DNA of 25,947 bases. Origin: JANPEZ01 sp031423155 (GTDB lineage Bacteria > Actinomycetota > UBA4738 > HRBIN12). The DNA lies in NCBI GenBank assembly GCA_031423155.1, contig JANPEZ010000014.1, forward strand, positions 1-25,947. Reading direction: 5' to 3'. A program made the position numbers and the translations under genes. Shown one piece after another: positions 1-10,303 of this stretch. The notes below the pieces were generated by a model that saw nothing but the letters and a program-made list of their open reading frames with translations, was not told the origin of the DNA and did not search any database. How positions within the stretch are numbered: position 1 is the first letter of the stretch; each line of letters starts with the position of its first letter.

Positions 1-2322
<2,322 letters not shown>

Positions 2323-2325
2323 CTC

Positions 2326-2811
2326 CTAGGTACCTTTCGCGGCGATCAGCTCGTGGATCTGTACCGCGAGATCGTGAACCTGCTTGGTCAGCTCGGTGTT
2401 CTCATCGAGAAGCGTCTTCTGGTTCTCCAGCAGGGTCTCCATCTGCTGGGACTCCCGGTAGTGGTGAGCTGCCAGAGCCTCATCGCGAGCGGCGGCGCGG
2501 TTCTGACTCATCATGATTATCGGGGCTTGAAGGCCCGCCATCGCCGACAGCGCCAGGTTCAGCGCTATATAGGGATAAGGATCGAACTGGCTGCCCTTGA
2601 TGACGCGGGCTAGAAGCAGCGTGTTCAGAACCATCCACCCGGCGATCAACCCGAGGAACAGGAAGATGAACTTCCAGGAGCCACCGAAACTCGCAACGTT
2701 GTCGGCGATGCGCTCACCCGTCGTGCGATCGTCGTGCATCGCCGCGATCGCCGGATGACCGTGATCGTGCTTCTTATAAACGCCTCGCCCGGTAGCAGGC
2801 TGCCGGCTCAT
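2326..2811 (-). CDS. DUF1003 family membrane protein
   Basis: A 161-residue protein of the DUF1003 family, function unknown. The family hallmark is clear: FDPYPYIALNLALS followed by LQAPIIMMSQNR at about residues 76-104. Two hydrophobic segments (about 47-68 and 81-100) form a membrane hairpin, and the last 50 residues (ESQQMETLLENQKTLLDEN and onward) look like a cytoplasmic coiled coil. It is the last gene of a four-gene minus-strand operon, starting 13 nt after the A-type carrier stop. Its likely Shine-Dalgarno, GAGGG, overlaps that stop codon, which suggests coupled translation. Nothing in the sequence gives a biochemical role. Confidence 0.88.
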   Translation of the reverse strand: MSRQPATGRGVYKKHDHGHPAIAAMHDDRTTGERIADNVASFGGSWKFIFLFLGLIAGWMVLNTLLLARVIKGSQFDPYPYIALNLALSAMAGLQAPIIMMSQNRAAARDEALAAHHYRESQQMETLLENQKTLLDENTELTKQVHDLAVQIHELIAAKGT

Positions 2812-2824
2812 CGCGCGTCGGCCC

Positions 2825-3142
2825 TCAGTGGAAGGAGTTCCCGCAGGCGCAGGAACTCTGCGCAGCGGGGTTGTCGATCGTGAAGCCTGTCTGATCCAGG
2901 GAGTCGATGAAATCTACCGTCGCTTGGGATAGGTAGGGCACGCTCATCTTGTCCACGACGAGGCGGACACCGAACTGCTCCTCGGTGGCGTCTTTGTCTG
3001 AGACCTGATCGTCCAGGTACATCGCGTAGCGAAGGCCCGAGCACCCTCCGGGCTGAACCGCCACCCGCAGTGCGATGTCGTCGCGTCCCTCTTCGGCCAG
3101 GAGTTCCTTCACCTTGCCGGCGGCTGCTTCGGTCAGCTGCAT
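2825..3142 (-). CDS. A-type Fe-S cluster carrier/insertion protein (ErpA/IscA family)
   Basis: Accepts Fe-S clusters from a scaffold and hands them to target apoproteins in the cytoplasm. It has 105 residues from the ATG at 3142, typical for the family. The three cluster-ligand cysteines are present: one in QPGGCSGLRY near residue 35 and two in SCACGNSFH at the C-terminus. An in-frame start at 3190 exists but adds 16 non-conserved residues; the 3142 start has a GAAAGG Shine-Dalgarno at 3153-3158 and begins MQLTEAAAGKV, like the family. It lies outside the suf cluster, between a YbaK-type gene and DUF1003. Which A-type paralogue (ErpA, IscA or SufA) it corresponds to cannot be decided from sequence alone, so no symbol is given. 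Confidence 0.93.
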   Translation of the reverse strand: MQLTEAAAGKVKELLAEEGRDDIALRVAVQPGGCSGLRYAMYLDDQVSDKDATEEQFGVRLVVDKMSVPYLSQATVDFIDSLDQTGFTIDNPAAQSSCACGNSFH

Positions 3143-3208
3143 GCTCGTTGAACCTTTCGATAGACGTGGGCACAGGCCCGAGATAGCCATGGTAGCGCAG
3201 ACCTGGGG

Positions 3209-3692
3209 TTATCCCCGCTTCTCGGGGCTCCTTGAGGGCGCCGGGGGTGGCTCCTGTGGCACGAACAAGGTCGGCCGGGGCGAGAGGAAAGACCGAGTCG
3301 GGGGTTCCCGCCGCTGCCCAGACCGTCTCGTGGGCCAGCAGATCCTCGTCTATGAACGCTCGAACCGTGCCGGGATAACCGAAGGGAGGCGTGCCCCCAA
3401 CGGCGAAACCGGTCGCCTCCCGGGCCTCCTCCGGCGTAGCCCCTCGCACGACCGCCGCCCCAGCCATCGAGGCCAGCCGATCCAGGTCCACGCGGTTCGC
3501 CCCCGAGGTGTATGCGAGCAACGGCCGTTCGTCTGCCATGAAGACCAGGGACTTCACGATCTGTGCCACGTCGCAGCCGATCGCGCGCGCGGCATCCATC
3601 GCCGTCTTGGTTCCCTGTGGGAAACGCCGAACCTCGGGAGTTATCCCGAGAGCCGCGGCCGCCACGGAGAAACGATCCACCGCGCCGCTCAT
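3209..3692 (-). CDS. YbaK/EbsC-type aminoacyl-tRNA deacylase, probable 3' frameshift
   Basis: YbaK-family proteins hydrolyse mischarged tRNAs such as Cys-tRNA(Pro). Residues 1-152 match the family well: QGTKTAMDAARAIGC, IVKSLVF, LAYTSGANRVDLDRL, GFAVGGTPPFGYP and a final LVRATGATPGA. As written, the frame has no stop after the domain; it runs on to 2808 through the whole A-type carrier gene as Arg/Gly-rich, non-conserved sequence. Removing one base from the G5 run at 3243-3247 (C5 on the coding strand) would end the protein at a TAA at 3211-3209, just after the domain. The end given here is that corrected one; the literal ORF is 2808-3692. Its ATG overlaps the glycerate kinase stop (ATGA at 3692-3689), so the two are probably translationally coupled. 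Confidence 0.75.
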
Positions 3693-4816
3693 CCGGTGAG
3701 ATCCTCGGCTCGCTCGGCCAGCTCCTGGGCCAGGGTCTCCAAACAGCGGCGCGCATCCTGCAGCGCGGCCTCCCGGCCGAAACGCTCGACGAGCGACGCG
3801 AGTGTCAGTCCTTCGGGGGCGATCTCGGCAGCGCCGCAGAGGACCGCACCCGGAACCTGGGCATCGCCCGCGGCCCGCAGGACACCGTCCACGGTCTTTC
3901 CCGACATCGACTGCGAGTCCAGCGTGCCCTCGCCGGTGATGACGAGATCCGATCGGGCAAGACGTTCTCTCAGTCCGACCGCGTCCATCACGACCTCGAC
4001 TCCAGGCCGAAGCCGGGCGCCGAGGAAAGCCATCAGCCCGAATCCGAGTCCCCCGGCCGCGCCCGCGCCGGGCTCGTCCTTCAGTGCGATGCCCAGGTCG
4101 CGGTTCACCACGGCCGCAAGGTGAGCCAGTGCGCGGTCGAGCAGGATCACATCATCCGGACTCGCGCCCTTCTGGGGCCCGTAAACGGCCGAGGCTCCGT
4201 TCGGACCGCACAGCGGGTTGTCCACATCGCTTGCAACCACGAACTCGGTCCGCGTTCCGACCAGCTCCATCAAGGGTCGAAGGTCGATCCGATCCAGGTC
4301 GAGCAGCGCCGCGCCCCCCGGCCCGACATGGCTCCCCTTCTCATCCAGGAACCGGCCGTGGAGCGCTTGGGCCATGCCTACCCCTGCATCGTTCGTCGCG
4401 CTGCCCCCGATGCACACGATGACCTTCGAGGGGTGATGATCGAGGGCAAGCCGTATCAGCTCACCGGTGCCCCTCGTGGTCGTCTTGCGAGGGTTCCGCC
4501 GATCGGGGGAAAGGAGCGCGAGACCTGATGCGCGGGCCATCTCGACGACGGCGACCTGACCGGACCCGTCCACCGGGATCAGACCGAACGGCGCTCTGAC
4601 CATCTCTCCCAAGGGGCCGGCTACCCTAACCACCTGAGTCGATCCTCCGAGCCCCTCGACCAGGGCCTCGAGCGTTCCCTCTCCTCCGTCGGCCATCGCG
4701 ACGGTCTCGACCGAGTCCTCGGGCCGGGTCCTCAGCCACCCCGTTTCGATGGCGTGGGCAGCCTGAACGGCGGTCAGGGTTCCGCGGAACTTGTCAGGTG
4801 CGACCAGGACGCGCAT
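3689..4816 (-). CDS. glxK: Glycerate kinase (GlxK/GarK family)
   Basis: Phosphorylates D-glycerate with ATP; members of this family characterised in enterobacteria make 2-phosphoglycerate, linking glycerate from glyoxylate, glycine or sugar-acid breakdown to glycolysis. It has 375 residues from the ATG at 4816, standard length. Family features: N-terminal MRVLVAPDKFRGTLTA, MADGGEGTLEAL near residue 45, the CIGGSATNDAGVGM loop near residue 130, PGAGAAGGLGFG near residue 250 and the VITGEGTLDSQS segment near 290. The open frame extends upstream to 5020 but that part is not conserved and lies under the divergent gene. The ATG sits 6 nt from a TACATT box, so the mRNA may be leaderless. It is the first gene of the operon with YbaK, the A-type carrier and DUF1003. 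Confidence 0.94.
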   Translation of the reverse strand: MRVLVAPDKFRGTLTAVQAAHAIETGWLRTRPEDSVETVAMADGGEGTLEALVEGLGGSTQVVRVAGPLGEMVRAPFGLIPVDGSGQVAVVEMARASGLALLSPDRRNPRKTTTRGTGELIRLALDHHPSKVIVCIGGSATNDAGVGMAQALHGRFLDEKGSHVGPGGAALLDLDRIDLRPLMELVGTRTEFVVASDVDNPLCGPNGASAVYGPQKGASPDDVILLDRALAHLAAVVNRDLGIALKDEPGAGAAGGLGFGLMAFLGARLRPGVEVVMDAVGLRERLARSDLVITGEGTLDSQSMSGKTVDGVLRAAGDAQVPGAVLCGAAEIAPEGLTLASLVERFGREAALQDARRCLETLAQELAERAEDLTG

Positions 4817-4822
4817 CCGCCG

Positions 4823-4832
4823 AATGTACAAT
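4823..4832. promoter_or_regulatory. Overlapping divergent -10 elements (bidirectional promoter)
   Basis: The sequence AATGTACAAT contains TACAAT on the plus strand (4827-4832, five of six consensus positions), facing the gene at 4877. It also contains TACATT on the minus strand (4828-4823), six bases before the glycerate kinase ATG. The two -10 boxes share two base pairs. No clear -35 element is visible on either side. The 60 bp between the divergent starts leaves little room for anything else. Confidence 0.5.
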
Positions 4833-4876
4833 CCGCGCCGACACAAGCCGTAATCGAGGCACGAGGAGAAACGACC

Positions 4877-5707
4877 GTGGGACTTGATCGCCGGACGCTG
4901 ACGGGCATAGCTAATGCCGAACGCCAGCGACTCGGCAGGACGATCCAGTTCGCCCCGCCCGAGTCCTGGGAGGCGCCCAGCGCCTGCGCGGGCTGGTGGA
5001 ACCGCGACGTGGTGGCCCACCTGGCGGCCCAGGACACCGCGGCCGCCCAGCTTCTCAAGGGCGATCCCGCCGCGGAGTTCGACGAGTATCGCTCGAGCAT
5101 CGGCGAGGCCGAACTGACTTCCGAAGGGCTCAACGCATGGCTGGTCGCGCGGCGATCGGGACTCGCGGTCCGAGAGGTCCTGACCGGGTGGGGCGCGGCC
5201 GCCGACTCGTTGCTCGCCTTCGCAGGCCTGTTGTCCGACGAAGACTGGCAGACCGAGCGCGTCCCATGGCTATCGGGCGACATCGGCGTTCCCTATCTCG
5301 TCCAGTCACGCGTGATCGAGTGGTGGGTCCACGGCGAAGATATGCGAGCGACGAACGGGCTCGGTCCCAACGTTCAGCACTGGCCCGTTTACCTAACCTG
5401 TGACATGGGTATCCGGATGCTCCCGTGGGCGTTGTCTCAAGCCGGTCTGGATCTTCGGGGACACACGGTTCGGGTCGACCTGGAGGGAGCGGGCGAGGGC
5501 AGCTGGACATGGGGTTTGGGGGCCGGGGAGATCCCAGAGGCGGGGAAGAAGCCCGATGCTTACATCCAGGGGCGCGCACCGATCTTCGCACTGGTGGCCG
5601 CTAGACGGATCGCGGCCGCCGAAGCCCTCGACGCGGGCCACATCGTCGCCGGCGGCGACGCTGCACTCGGGGCGCTGGTGCTCGAGCACATCCGCGCATT
5701 CGTGTGA
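4877..5707 (+). CDS. Maleylpyruvate isomerase-like, mycothiol-dependent (DinB-like) protein
   Basis: This belongs to the actinobacterial maleylpyruvate isomerase/DinB-like superfamily, whose studied members use mycothiol and a divalent metal; the substrate here is unknown. It has 276 residues from GTG 4877, chosen for the GGAG Shine-Dalgarno at 4864-4867 and because the longer frame (to 4754) would overlap the divergent glycerate kinase. The N-terminal four-helix domain shows PSACAGWWNRDVVAHLAAQD (candidate metal ligand His48) and IEWWVHGEDMR (Glu148 and His152, the conserved ExxxH pattern). The last about 80 residues, rich in Gly and Ala and ending DAALGALVLEHIRAF, look like the SCP2-like C-terminal domain common in this family. 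The presence of this family fits an organism that makes mycothiol, but that is inference. Confidence 0.85.
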   Translation: MGLDRRTLTGIANAERQRLGRTIQFAPPESWEAPSACAGWWNRDVVAHLAAQDTAAAQLLKGDPAAEFDEYRSSIGEAELTSEGLNAWLVARRSGLAVREVLTGWGAAADSLLAFAGLLSDEDWQTERVPWLSGDIGVPYLVQSRVIEWWVHGEDMRATNGLGPNVQHWPVYLTCDMGIRMLPWALSQAGLDLRGHTVRVDLEGAGEGSWTWGLGAGEIPEAGKKPDAYIQGRAPIFALVAARRIAAAEALDAGHIVAGGDAALGALVLEHIRAFV

Positions 5708-5714
5708 GAGCGCG

Positions 5715-6707
5715 CTATCGAGTGATCACAAGGCGCTTCACGGCGCGCGGTCGCGCACCGAAGCGGTACTTGTACTGGTAGTCCCCCTTCAGCAGGTCGA
5801 AAGCCTCGCAGCCGTCCTCGATCGCCAGTCGGATGTCCTCGCCGACCAGGACCATCCCGGGCGCCAGGTTCCCCCACTTACGGTCGAACGCCGAGTTGTA
5901 GAGGAAGAACGTCTCGCCGAAGGAGAACCCGATGGTTCCGGCGGCCATCTCTCCCTGAACCTCGATGAAACTGAGCCGGAACACGCCGCGAGGAAGGAAC
6001 GCCTCGCCGAGGCGGCGGAAGAAGATCTCCATCCCCGGCTGCATGAACACGCCCTTGGGTCCCTCGCTCATGCGGTGGAGTTCGACGAAGCGATCCAGGT
6101 ACGCATCCAGGCTCTGCTCGGTGGCCACGAGTATCCGGTACGGGCCGGTCTCGGTTTCCAGCTTGTTTGCCTTGCGCTTGACCTCGTGTCGCAGCTTGGA
6201 AGGCAGGTGTTCCAGGTACGAGTCCCAGGTGGGCGCGAGCGCAAGGAAAGGTGCGACGCCGTTCTGATCCTCGGTCTCTTGGACCGTGAGCCCTTGCCCC
6301 GCAGCCGCTTCGCGCAGGTGACCGAGCCATGGCATGTCCTCGGCCAGCCCTCTGAGGTCGGCCGCGTTCCAATCGTCGCGCTTCAGCAAGGCCGTCCAGA
6401 GTTCTGAGGCGACGGCCTTGTGATGGTCGGGCAGGCCGACCGGCCCCATGTAGTCGGTGACCTCGGTGCCGCCCAGGAATCGGAGCGTGTCGTCCATCCG
6501 CTCGAAAGCGACCGCACCCACCTGGGTTCCGTCGTCCTCCTCGGCGAAGGCGAGCAGCAGATGTTCGGGAGTTTCGCCGAACTCCTCCCAGTAGAGCTTG
6601 AGATAGGCGGGGGTATGGAAGAACGTTCCGGCCGGGTCGGCCGCAACGAGTTCCTCCCAGCCGCGCCGCTGGAAGTCCCGTCCGTCCTCGGAGAAGGTGA
6701 TCTGCAT
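5715..6707 (-). CDS. GNAT-superfamily acyltransferase (BioF2/FemAB-like, CelD type)
   Basis: A 330-residue protein of the BioF2-like acetyltransferase family, relatives of FemABX peptidyl transferases that often act in cell-envelope or exopolysaccharide assembly. Seen in the sequence: an N-terminal GNAT-like half (TFFHTPAYLKLYWEEF near residue 30), the linker LPSKLRHEVKRKANKLE near residue 190, and a C-terminal GNAT half with GEMAAGTIGFSFGETFFLYNS near 265, IRLAIEDGCEAFDLLKGD and YKYRFGARPR at the end. The acceptor and donor cannot be told from sequence. It stands alone between convergent and co-directional neighbours. Its ATG lies six bases from a TATCAT box, suggesting a leaderless transcript. 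Confidence 0.85.
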   Translation of the reverse strand: MQITFSEDGRDFQRRGWEELVAADPAGTFFHTPAYLKLYWEEFGETPEHLLLAFAEEDDGTQVGAVAFERMDDTLRFLGGTEVTDYMGPVGLPDHHKAVASELWTALLKRDDWNAADLRGLAEDMPWLGHLREAAAGQGLTVQETEDQNGVAPFLALAPTWDSYLEHLPSKLRHEVKRKANKLETETGPYRILVATEQSLDAYLDRFVELHRMSEGPKGVFMQPGMEIFFRRLGEAFLPRGVFRLSFIEVQGEMAAGTIGFSFGETFFLYNSAFDRKWGNLAPGMVLVGEDIRLAIEDGCEAFDLLKGDYQYKYRFGARPRAVKRLVITR

Positions 6708-6713
6708 CGCTCG

Positions 6714-6719
6714 ATGATA
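6714..6719 (-). promoter_or_regulatory. Candidate -10 box for leaderless transcription of the acyltransferase gene
   Basis: TATCAT on the minus strand fits TANNNT (five of six consensus bases) and is separated by exactly six bases from the ATG at 6707. That places the expected transcription start at or next to the start codon. No Shine-Dalgarno lies between, and no convincing -35 was seen. Confidence 0.45.
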
Positions 6720-6778
6720 GGGGTGGCGGGCGGATCAGCCCTGCGGGTACTGCCCTTGAGTCCAGATCCGCTAGCAGA

Positions 6779-8587
6779 TCACCACGAGCCGCCCCCACCG
6801 CCGCCGAACCCTCCGCCGGAGAACCCGCCGCCTCCACTGAAGCCGCTCGAGCCGGAGGAAGCCGGACGCGACGAGATCGTCCCGCTGGTCGTGACCGCGA
6901 AACTGTCCATCGCGTGGGAGAACTCCATCCACATGAACGGCCTGGATGATCGGTACCAGCTCATATCGTCGCTCGGTTGCTTCTCCAGTCCCTCGAAGGC
7001 CTTCGCCCACTTATCCGTGCATCCGAAGACGATCGCGAAGGGCAGGTACCTGGTGAATACGTTCTCCTGTTCGGCCCAGCGCGACATGTTCGTCTCGGCT
7101 TTCTCGATGACGGTGCGGAAGCCTCGCACACGCCGAAGCATCGCGGTTCCCTTCGCGGTGCGGCTTGGCATCCAGCGCGCCCCGAAAGCGAACACGATCC
7201 CGATCACGAGCAACGAAACACCGATCAGCCCGTCGTGTGTCCACATGGCAAGGCCGAAGGTGGCCAGGAGCCCAAGCAGCATGATCCCCCACCCGAACGC
7301 GTGCCATCTCGAACGCATGGTGTCCGGCCGCGCGCGGAACCACTTGCGCTGCACGACATCTCGGTAGAGCGCCCCTTCGACTTCGACGAGCTCCTCATGG
7401 AAGGTGTTCTTCAGACCGGCCAGGGTCACCTCCGATCCGCCTGCGAAGAGCTTGCCGAGCAGCAACGACTCGTACTTCAGCAGCTCGTCCGTGGGAGCTT
7501 CCAGTCGCGTCAGTTTCCAGTCGGGCTTGCCGAACCAGCCCTCCTTCGCGATCTCCTCTATGACGAGGTACTTACGGACCGCCAGGTCGACGATGGTCGC
7601 GGTGACGTCGAGAGTGTCGGCGCGCTCGTCCAGGAGGGTTCCTATCTGGCCCGGGCGTATGTTCTCGGGAGGAGCGAACTCGACCGGAGCCGAGGCGCCC
7701 GCTTCGAGCAGGGGAACGGCTTGATGCTTACCCGAAGGGTTGCCCAGCACCTGGTCGATGTCCGATCCCGCGAACCGGCGGTCGCGGCCTTTGCTCCACG
7801 CGAGCCAAACGAAGAGCCCGACACCGCCGATCAGCAGGCCTCCGGCCCCCGCACTCGTCGCCGGCGTAACCGCGAAGGCTCGCGCCAGCGACCATCGCTC
7901 CACGAGCATCGGGGCCGGCTCGGGAGAGATCGCTCCCTCGGGCAAGGCAACGACGATGGTCATCCCCTCACCCGGATACAACCCGTCGCTGTAGAAGGTC
8001 GCCTCGCCGGCCCTGGTCACCTTGGCTCTGTCGCAGGGTAGACCTGAACCCTGAGAGCCTGCGAAGCAGGCCGCCTGCGAGATGGGAGCGGGCGAGCTCA
8101 CGATGATGTCCGCCTGATCGATGGGAACGGTCCACTCCGTGCCGATCGCGTTCCAGTACAGCTCGTCGTGCTCGGAGAACCTGTTCATCAATCCGCGGAC
8201 CGTATAGACGATCGTGTACGAGTGGATGCCGGTCACCGTGGCGTCCGGATCCCCGATCTTGATCTGCGTGATACCGCCGGAGATCGAGGACACCTCGTAG
8301 TCGGAGGAGGCCCCGGAAGCCAAGACCGACCGCACCTGGATGGGCGTGATTCGGTCATAGGTGTCGTCGTAGCGGAAGCGAGTTGGGATGTCCCGGGTGA
8401 TCCCGTGGCGAGGGACGGAACCGAAGTCATACACGATCGATTCGGCCACGAGCAGAGAGCCGTCGCCCTGGATCTGGATATTCACCGAGTAGGAATGGAT
8501 GGCCTCCGACCCGAACTGCGCGCGCGCCGGTGCCGCGGCCAGGAGCGCCAGGAGCAGCAGTCCCGCGAGCGCCGAGAGTCTCTTCAC
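6779..8587 (-). CDS. DUF2207 domain membrane protein with Gly-rich tail
   Basis: A predicted secreted and membrane-anchored protein of the DUF2207 family, function unknown. It has 602 residues from GTG 8587. Order: signal peptide (VKRLSALAGLLLLALLAAAP, cleavage near ARA-QF), extracellular DUF2207 beta domain (about 25-215, with VYDFGSVPRHGITRDIPTRF and LYWNAIGTEWTVPI), a transmembrane helix (about 245-265), a cytoplasmic region (VDLAVRKYLVIEEI near 340), two more membrane helices (about 435-485), and a C-terminal tail of Gly, Ser and Phe ending GGGGGGSW. The GTG lies one base beyond the sufU stop (TGA-C-GTG) without its own clear Shine-Dalgarno, so translation is probably coupled to sufU. The longer frame to 8671 overlaps sufU and precedes the signal peptide, so it was rejected. 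Confidence 0.87.
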   Translation of the reverse strand: MKRLSALAGLLLLALLAAAPARAQFGSEAIHSYSVNIQIQGDGSLLVAESIVYDFGSVPRHGITRDIPTRFRYDDTYDRITPIQVRSVLASGASSDYEVSSISGGITQIKIGDPDATVTGIHSYTIVYTVRGLMNRFSEHDELYWNAIGTEWTVPIDQADIIVSSPAPISQAACFAGSQGSGLPCDRAKVTRAGEATFYSDGLYPGEGMTIVVALPEGAISPEPAPMLVERWSLARAFAVTPATSAGAGGLLIGGVGLFVWLAWSKGRDRRFAGSDIDQVLGNPSGKHQAVPLLEAGASAPVEFAPPENIRPGQIGTLLDERADTLDVTATIVDLAVRKYLVIEEIAKEGWFGKPDWKLTRLEAPTDELLKYESLLLGKLFAGGSEVTLAGLKNTFHEELVEVEGALYRDVVQRKWFRARPDTMRSRWHAFGWGIMLLGLLATFGLAMWTHDGLIGVSLLVIGIVFAFGARWMPSRTAKGTAMLRRVRGFRTVIEKAETNMSRWAEQENVFTRYLPFAIVFGCTDKWAKAFEGLEKQPSDDMSWYRSSRPFMWMEFSHAMDSFAVTTSGTISSRPASSGSSGFSGGGGFSGGGFGGGGGGSW

Positions 8588-8588
8588 G

Positions 8589-9044
8589 TCAGGCTGAGTG
8601 TGGCTGAACCCCGGTAGCTTCGCCCCCACCTTCGAGGGCCTCCTGCAGGGTGTCCCAGGCAAGGACGGCACACTTGATCCTGATCGGATACTTGACCACG
8701 CCCTTCAGCGCGATCAGGTCGCCGAACTCCTGCTCGTCGGGCTCTACCTCGCCGGCCATCATGCCGCGGAACTCGCTGGCCAGCCGCTTCGCGTCGGCGG
8801 CGCTGACCCCTGTGACGGCCTCGGTCATCATCGAGGCGCTCGACTGCGAGATCGAGCATCCCGCGCCCTGGAAGGTCACTTCGGCGAGTTGCTCCCCGTC
8901 GGTGTGAACGAAGACGGTTATCTCATCACCGCACAGCGGATTGTTCGCGCTGCACTTGTACTCGGCGCCCGGCAGGTCCCGCTTGTTCCTGGGGTTCTTG
9001 TAGTGATCCAGGATCGTCTCTTTGTATATGTCGTCGAGCGCCAC
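8589..9044 (-). CDS. sufU: SufU zinc-dependent sulfurtransferase/scaffold-like protein
   Basis: In Gram-positive SUF systems SufU takes the persulfide sulfur from SufS by zinc-ligand exchange and passes it to SufBCD. It has 151 residues. The conserved metal and sulfur ligands are present: Cys38 and Asp40 in NNPLCGDE, Cys63 in QGAGCSISQSSASMM and Cys125 in IRIKCAVLAW. The insertion that distinguishes SufU from IscU lies between residues 96 and 118 (EVEPDEQEFGDLIALKG). It begins 21 nt after the sufS stop, in the same operon. Confidence 0.96.
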   Translation of the reverse strand: MALDDIYKETILDHYKNPRNKRDLPGAEYKCSANNPLCGDEITVFVHTDGEQLAEVTFQGAGCSISQSSASMMTEAVTGVSAADAKRLASEFRGMMAGEVEPDEQEFGDLIALKGVVKYPIRIKCAVLAWDTLQEALEGGGEATGVQPHSA

Positions 9045-9065
9045 GTCGTCCCTCCCGCGTGCAGA

Positions 9066-10292
9066 CTAGATGAAGATGCCCTCGGCGTCGGCGAGTGCCC
9101 CGACCAGGGCGTCAACCTCGGCCTCGGTGTTATAGATATAGAAGGAGGCCCGCGCGGTCGCGGGGATGCCGTAACGGCGCATCACCAACTGCGCGCAGTG
9201 GTGACCGGCGCGGATCGCGACTCCCTGTTCGTTCAGGATGGTCGCCAGGTCGTGCGGGTGGACGTCCTTGAACCAGAAGCTGATCGCTCCCCCCCGCGCG
9301 CTGGGATCCTTGGGCCCGTAGACCGTGGCCCCGGCCTCCTGCAGCTTGTCCAGCGCGTAGGTCGTGATCTGGACCTCGTGCTCGCGCACGGCGTCCATCC
9401 CCAGATCGAGCAGGTAGTCGATCGCGGCGCCCAGGCCGATCTGCTGGCCGATCTGCATCGTGCCGGCCTCGAAGCGGTACGGAACCGTGTTGTAGGTCGA
9501 GTGATCGTGGAAGACCTCGCGGATCATCTCTCCCCCGCCGAACATCGGATCCATCGACTCGAGGATCTCGGCCTTCGCGTACAGACCACCCGACGCCGTC
9601 GGTCCGAGCATCTTGTGACCGCTGATCGAAAGGAAATCCGCGTCCAGCGCGGCCACGTTCACGGCAATGTGAGGAACCATCTGAGCGCCGTCGACCGAGA
9701 CCAGCGCCCCGACCGAGTGCGCGGCTTCGATCAGCTGCTCTAGGGGCGTGATCGTGCCGAGGGCGTTCGACATCCCGGTGACGGAAAGGATCCTGGTCTT
9801 GTTGGTGAGCAGCTCGTCCAGATCGGACAGGTCGAGCGAACCGTCGTCGGTCAGGCCGATGTACCTGAGCTTGGCGCCGGTCACGGCGGCGACCATCTGC
9901 CAGGGAACGATGTTGGAGTGATGCTCCATGTCGGTAAGCAAAATCTCATCGCCCTCGCGCAAGAACTTGCGGCCCCACCCTTGCGCGATCAGGTTGACGG
10001 ACTCGGTGGTGCCTCTCGTGAAGACGATGTTCTCCGCGCTCGGAGCTCCAACGAAAGCCGCCAGCTTGGCTCTGGCGCCCTCGAACAGCTCGGTCGCCTC
10101 CTCTCCGAGCATGTAGAGACCCCGGTGAGCGTTGGCGTTGTGGTTGCGGTAGAAGTCGGCCTCGGCGTCGATGACTTGGTTCGGCCGCTGAGAGGTGGCG
10201 GCGCTGTCCAGGTAGACCAGCGGATGGTCCCCGACCGTGCGCGCAAGGATGGGGAAATCGGCGCGAACCTTCTCGATGTCCAGCGATGCCAT
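9066..10292 (-). CDS. sufS: SufS cysteine desulfurase (group II)
   Basis: A pyridoxal-phosphate enzyme that removes sulfur from cysteine as an enzyme persulfide, leaving alanine; it feeds SufU. It has 408 residues, normal for the family. Key positions: THE-like motif DMEHHSNIVPW (121-131), DGAQMVPH (201-208), the PLP lysine in SISGHKMLGP (Lys227), and the catalytic cysteine in RAGHHCAQ (Cys366). It starts 11 nt after the sufC stop. No abnormal residue was noticed. Confidence 0.97.
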   Translation of the reverse strand: MASLDIEKVRADFPILARTVGDHPLVYLDSAATSQRPNQVIDAEADFYRNHNANAHRGLYMLGEEATELFEGARAKLAAFVGAPSAENIVFTRGTTESVNLIAQGWGRKFLREGDEILLTDMEHHSNIVPWQMVAAVTGAKLRYIGLTDDGSLDLSDLDELLTNKTRILSVTGMSNALGTITPLEQLIEAAHSVGALVSVDGAQMVPHIAVNVAALDADFLSISGHKMLGPTASGGLYAKAEILESMDPMFGGGEMIREVFHDHSTYNTVPYRFEAGTMQIGQQIGLGAAIDYLLDLGMDAVREHEVQITTYALDKLQEAGATVYGPKDPSARGGAISFWFKDVHPHDLATILNEQGVAIRAGHHCAQLVMRRYGIPATARASFYIYNTEAEVDALVGALADAEGIFI

Positions 10293-10303
10293 CCCGGGTA
10301 CTC

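Noticed and set aside
2808..3208. C-terminal extension of the YbaK frame as a real domain
   Set aside because: It overlaps the conserved A-type carrier gene in another frame, is Arg/Gly-rich, and disappears with a one-base correction in a homopolymer run.
3075..4528. Several plus-strand frames over YbaK and glycerate kinase
   Set aside because: Arg/Pro/Ser-rich shadow frames opposite genes with clear family matches.
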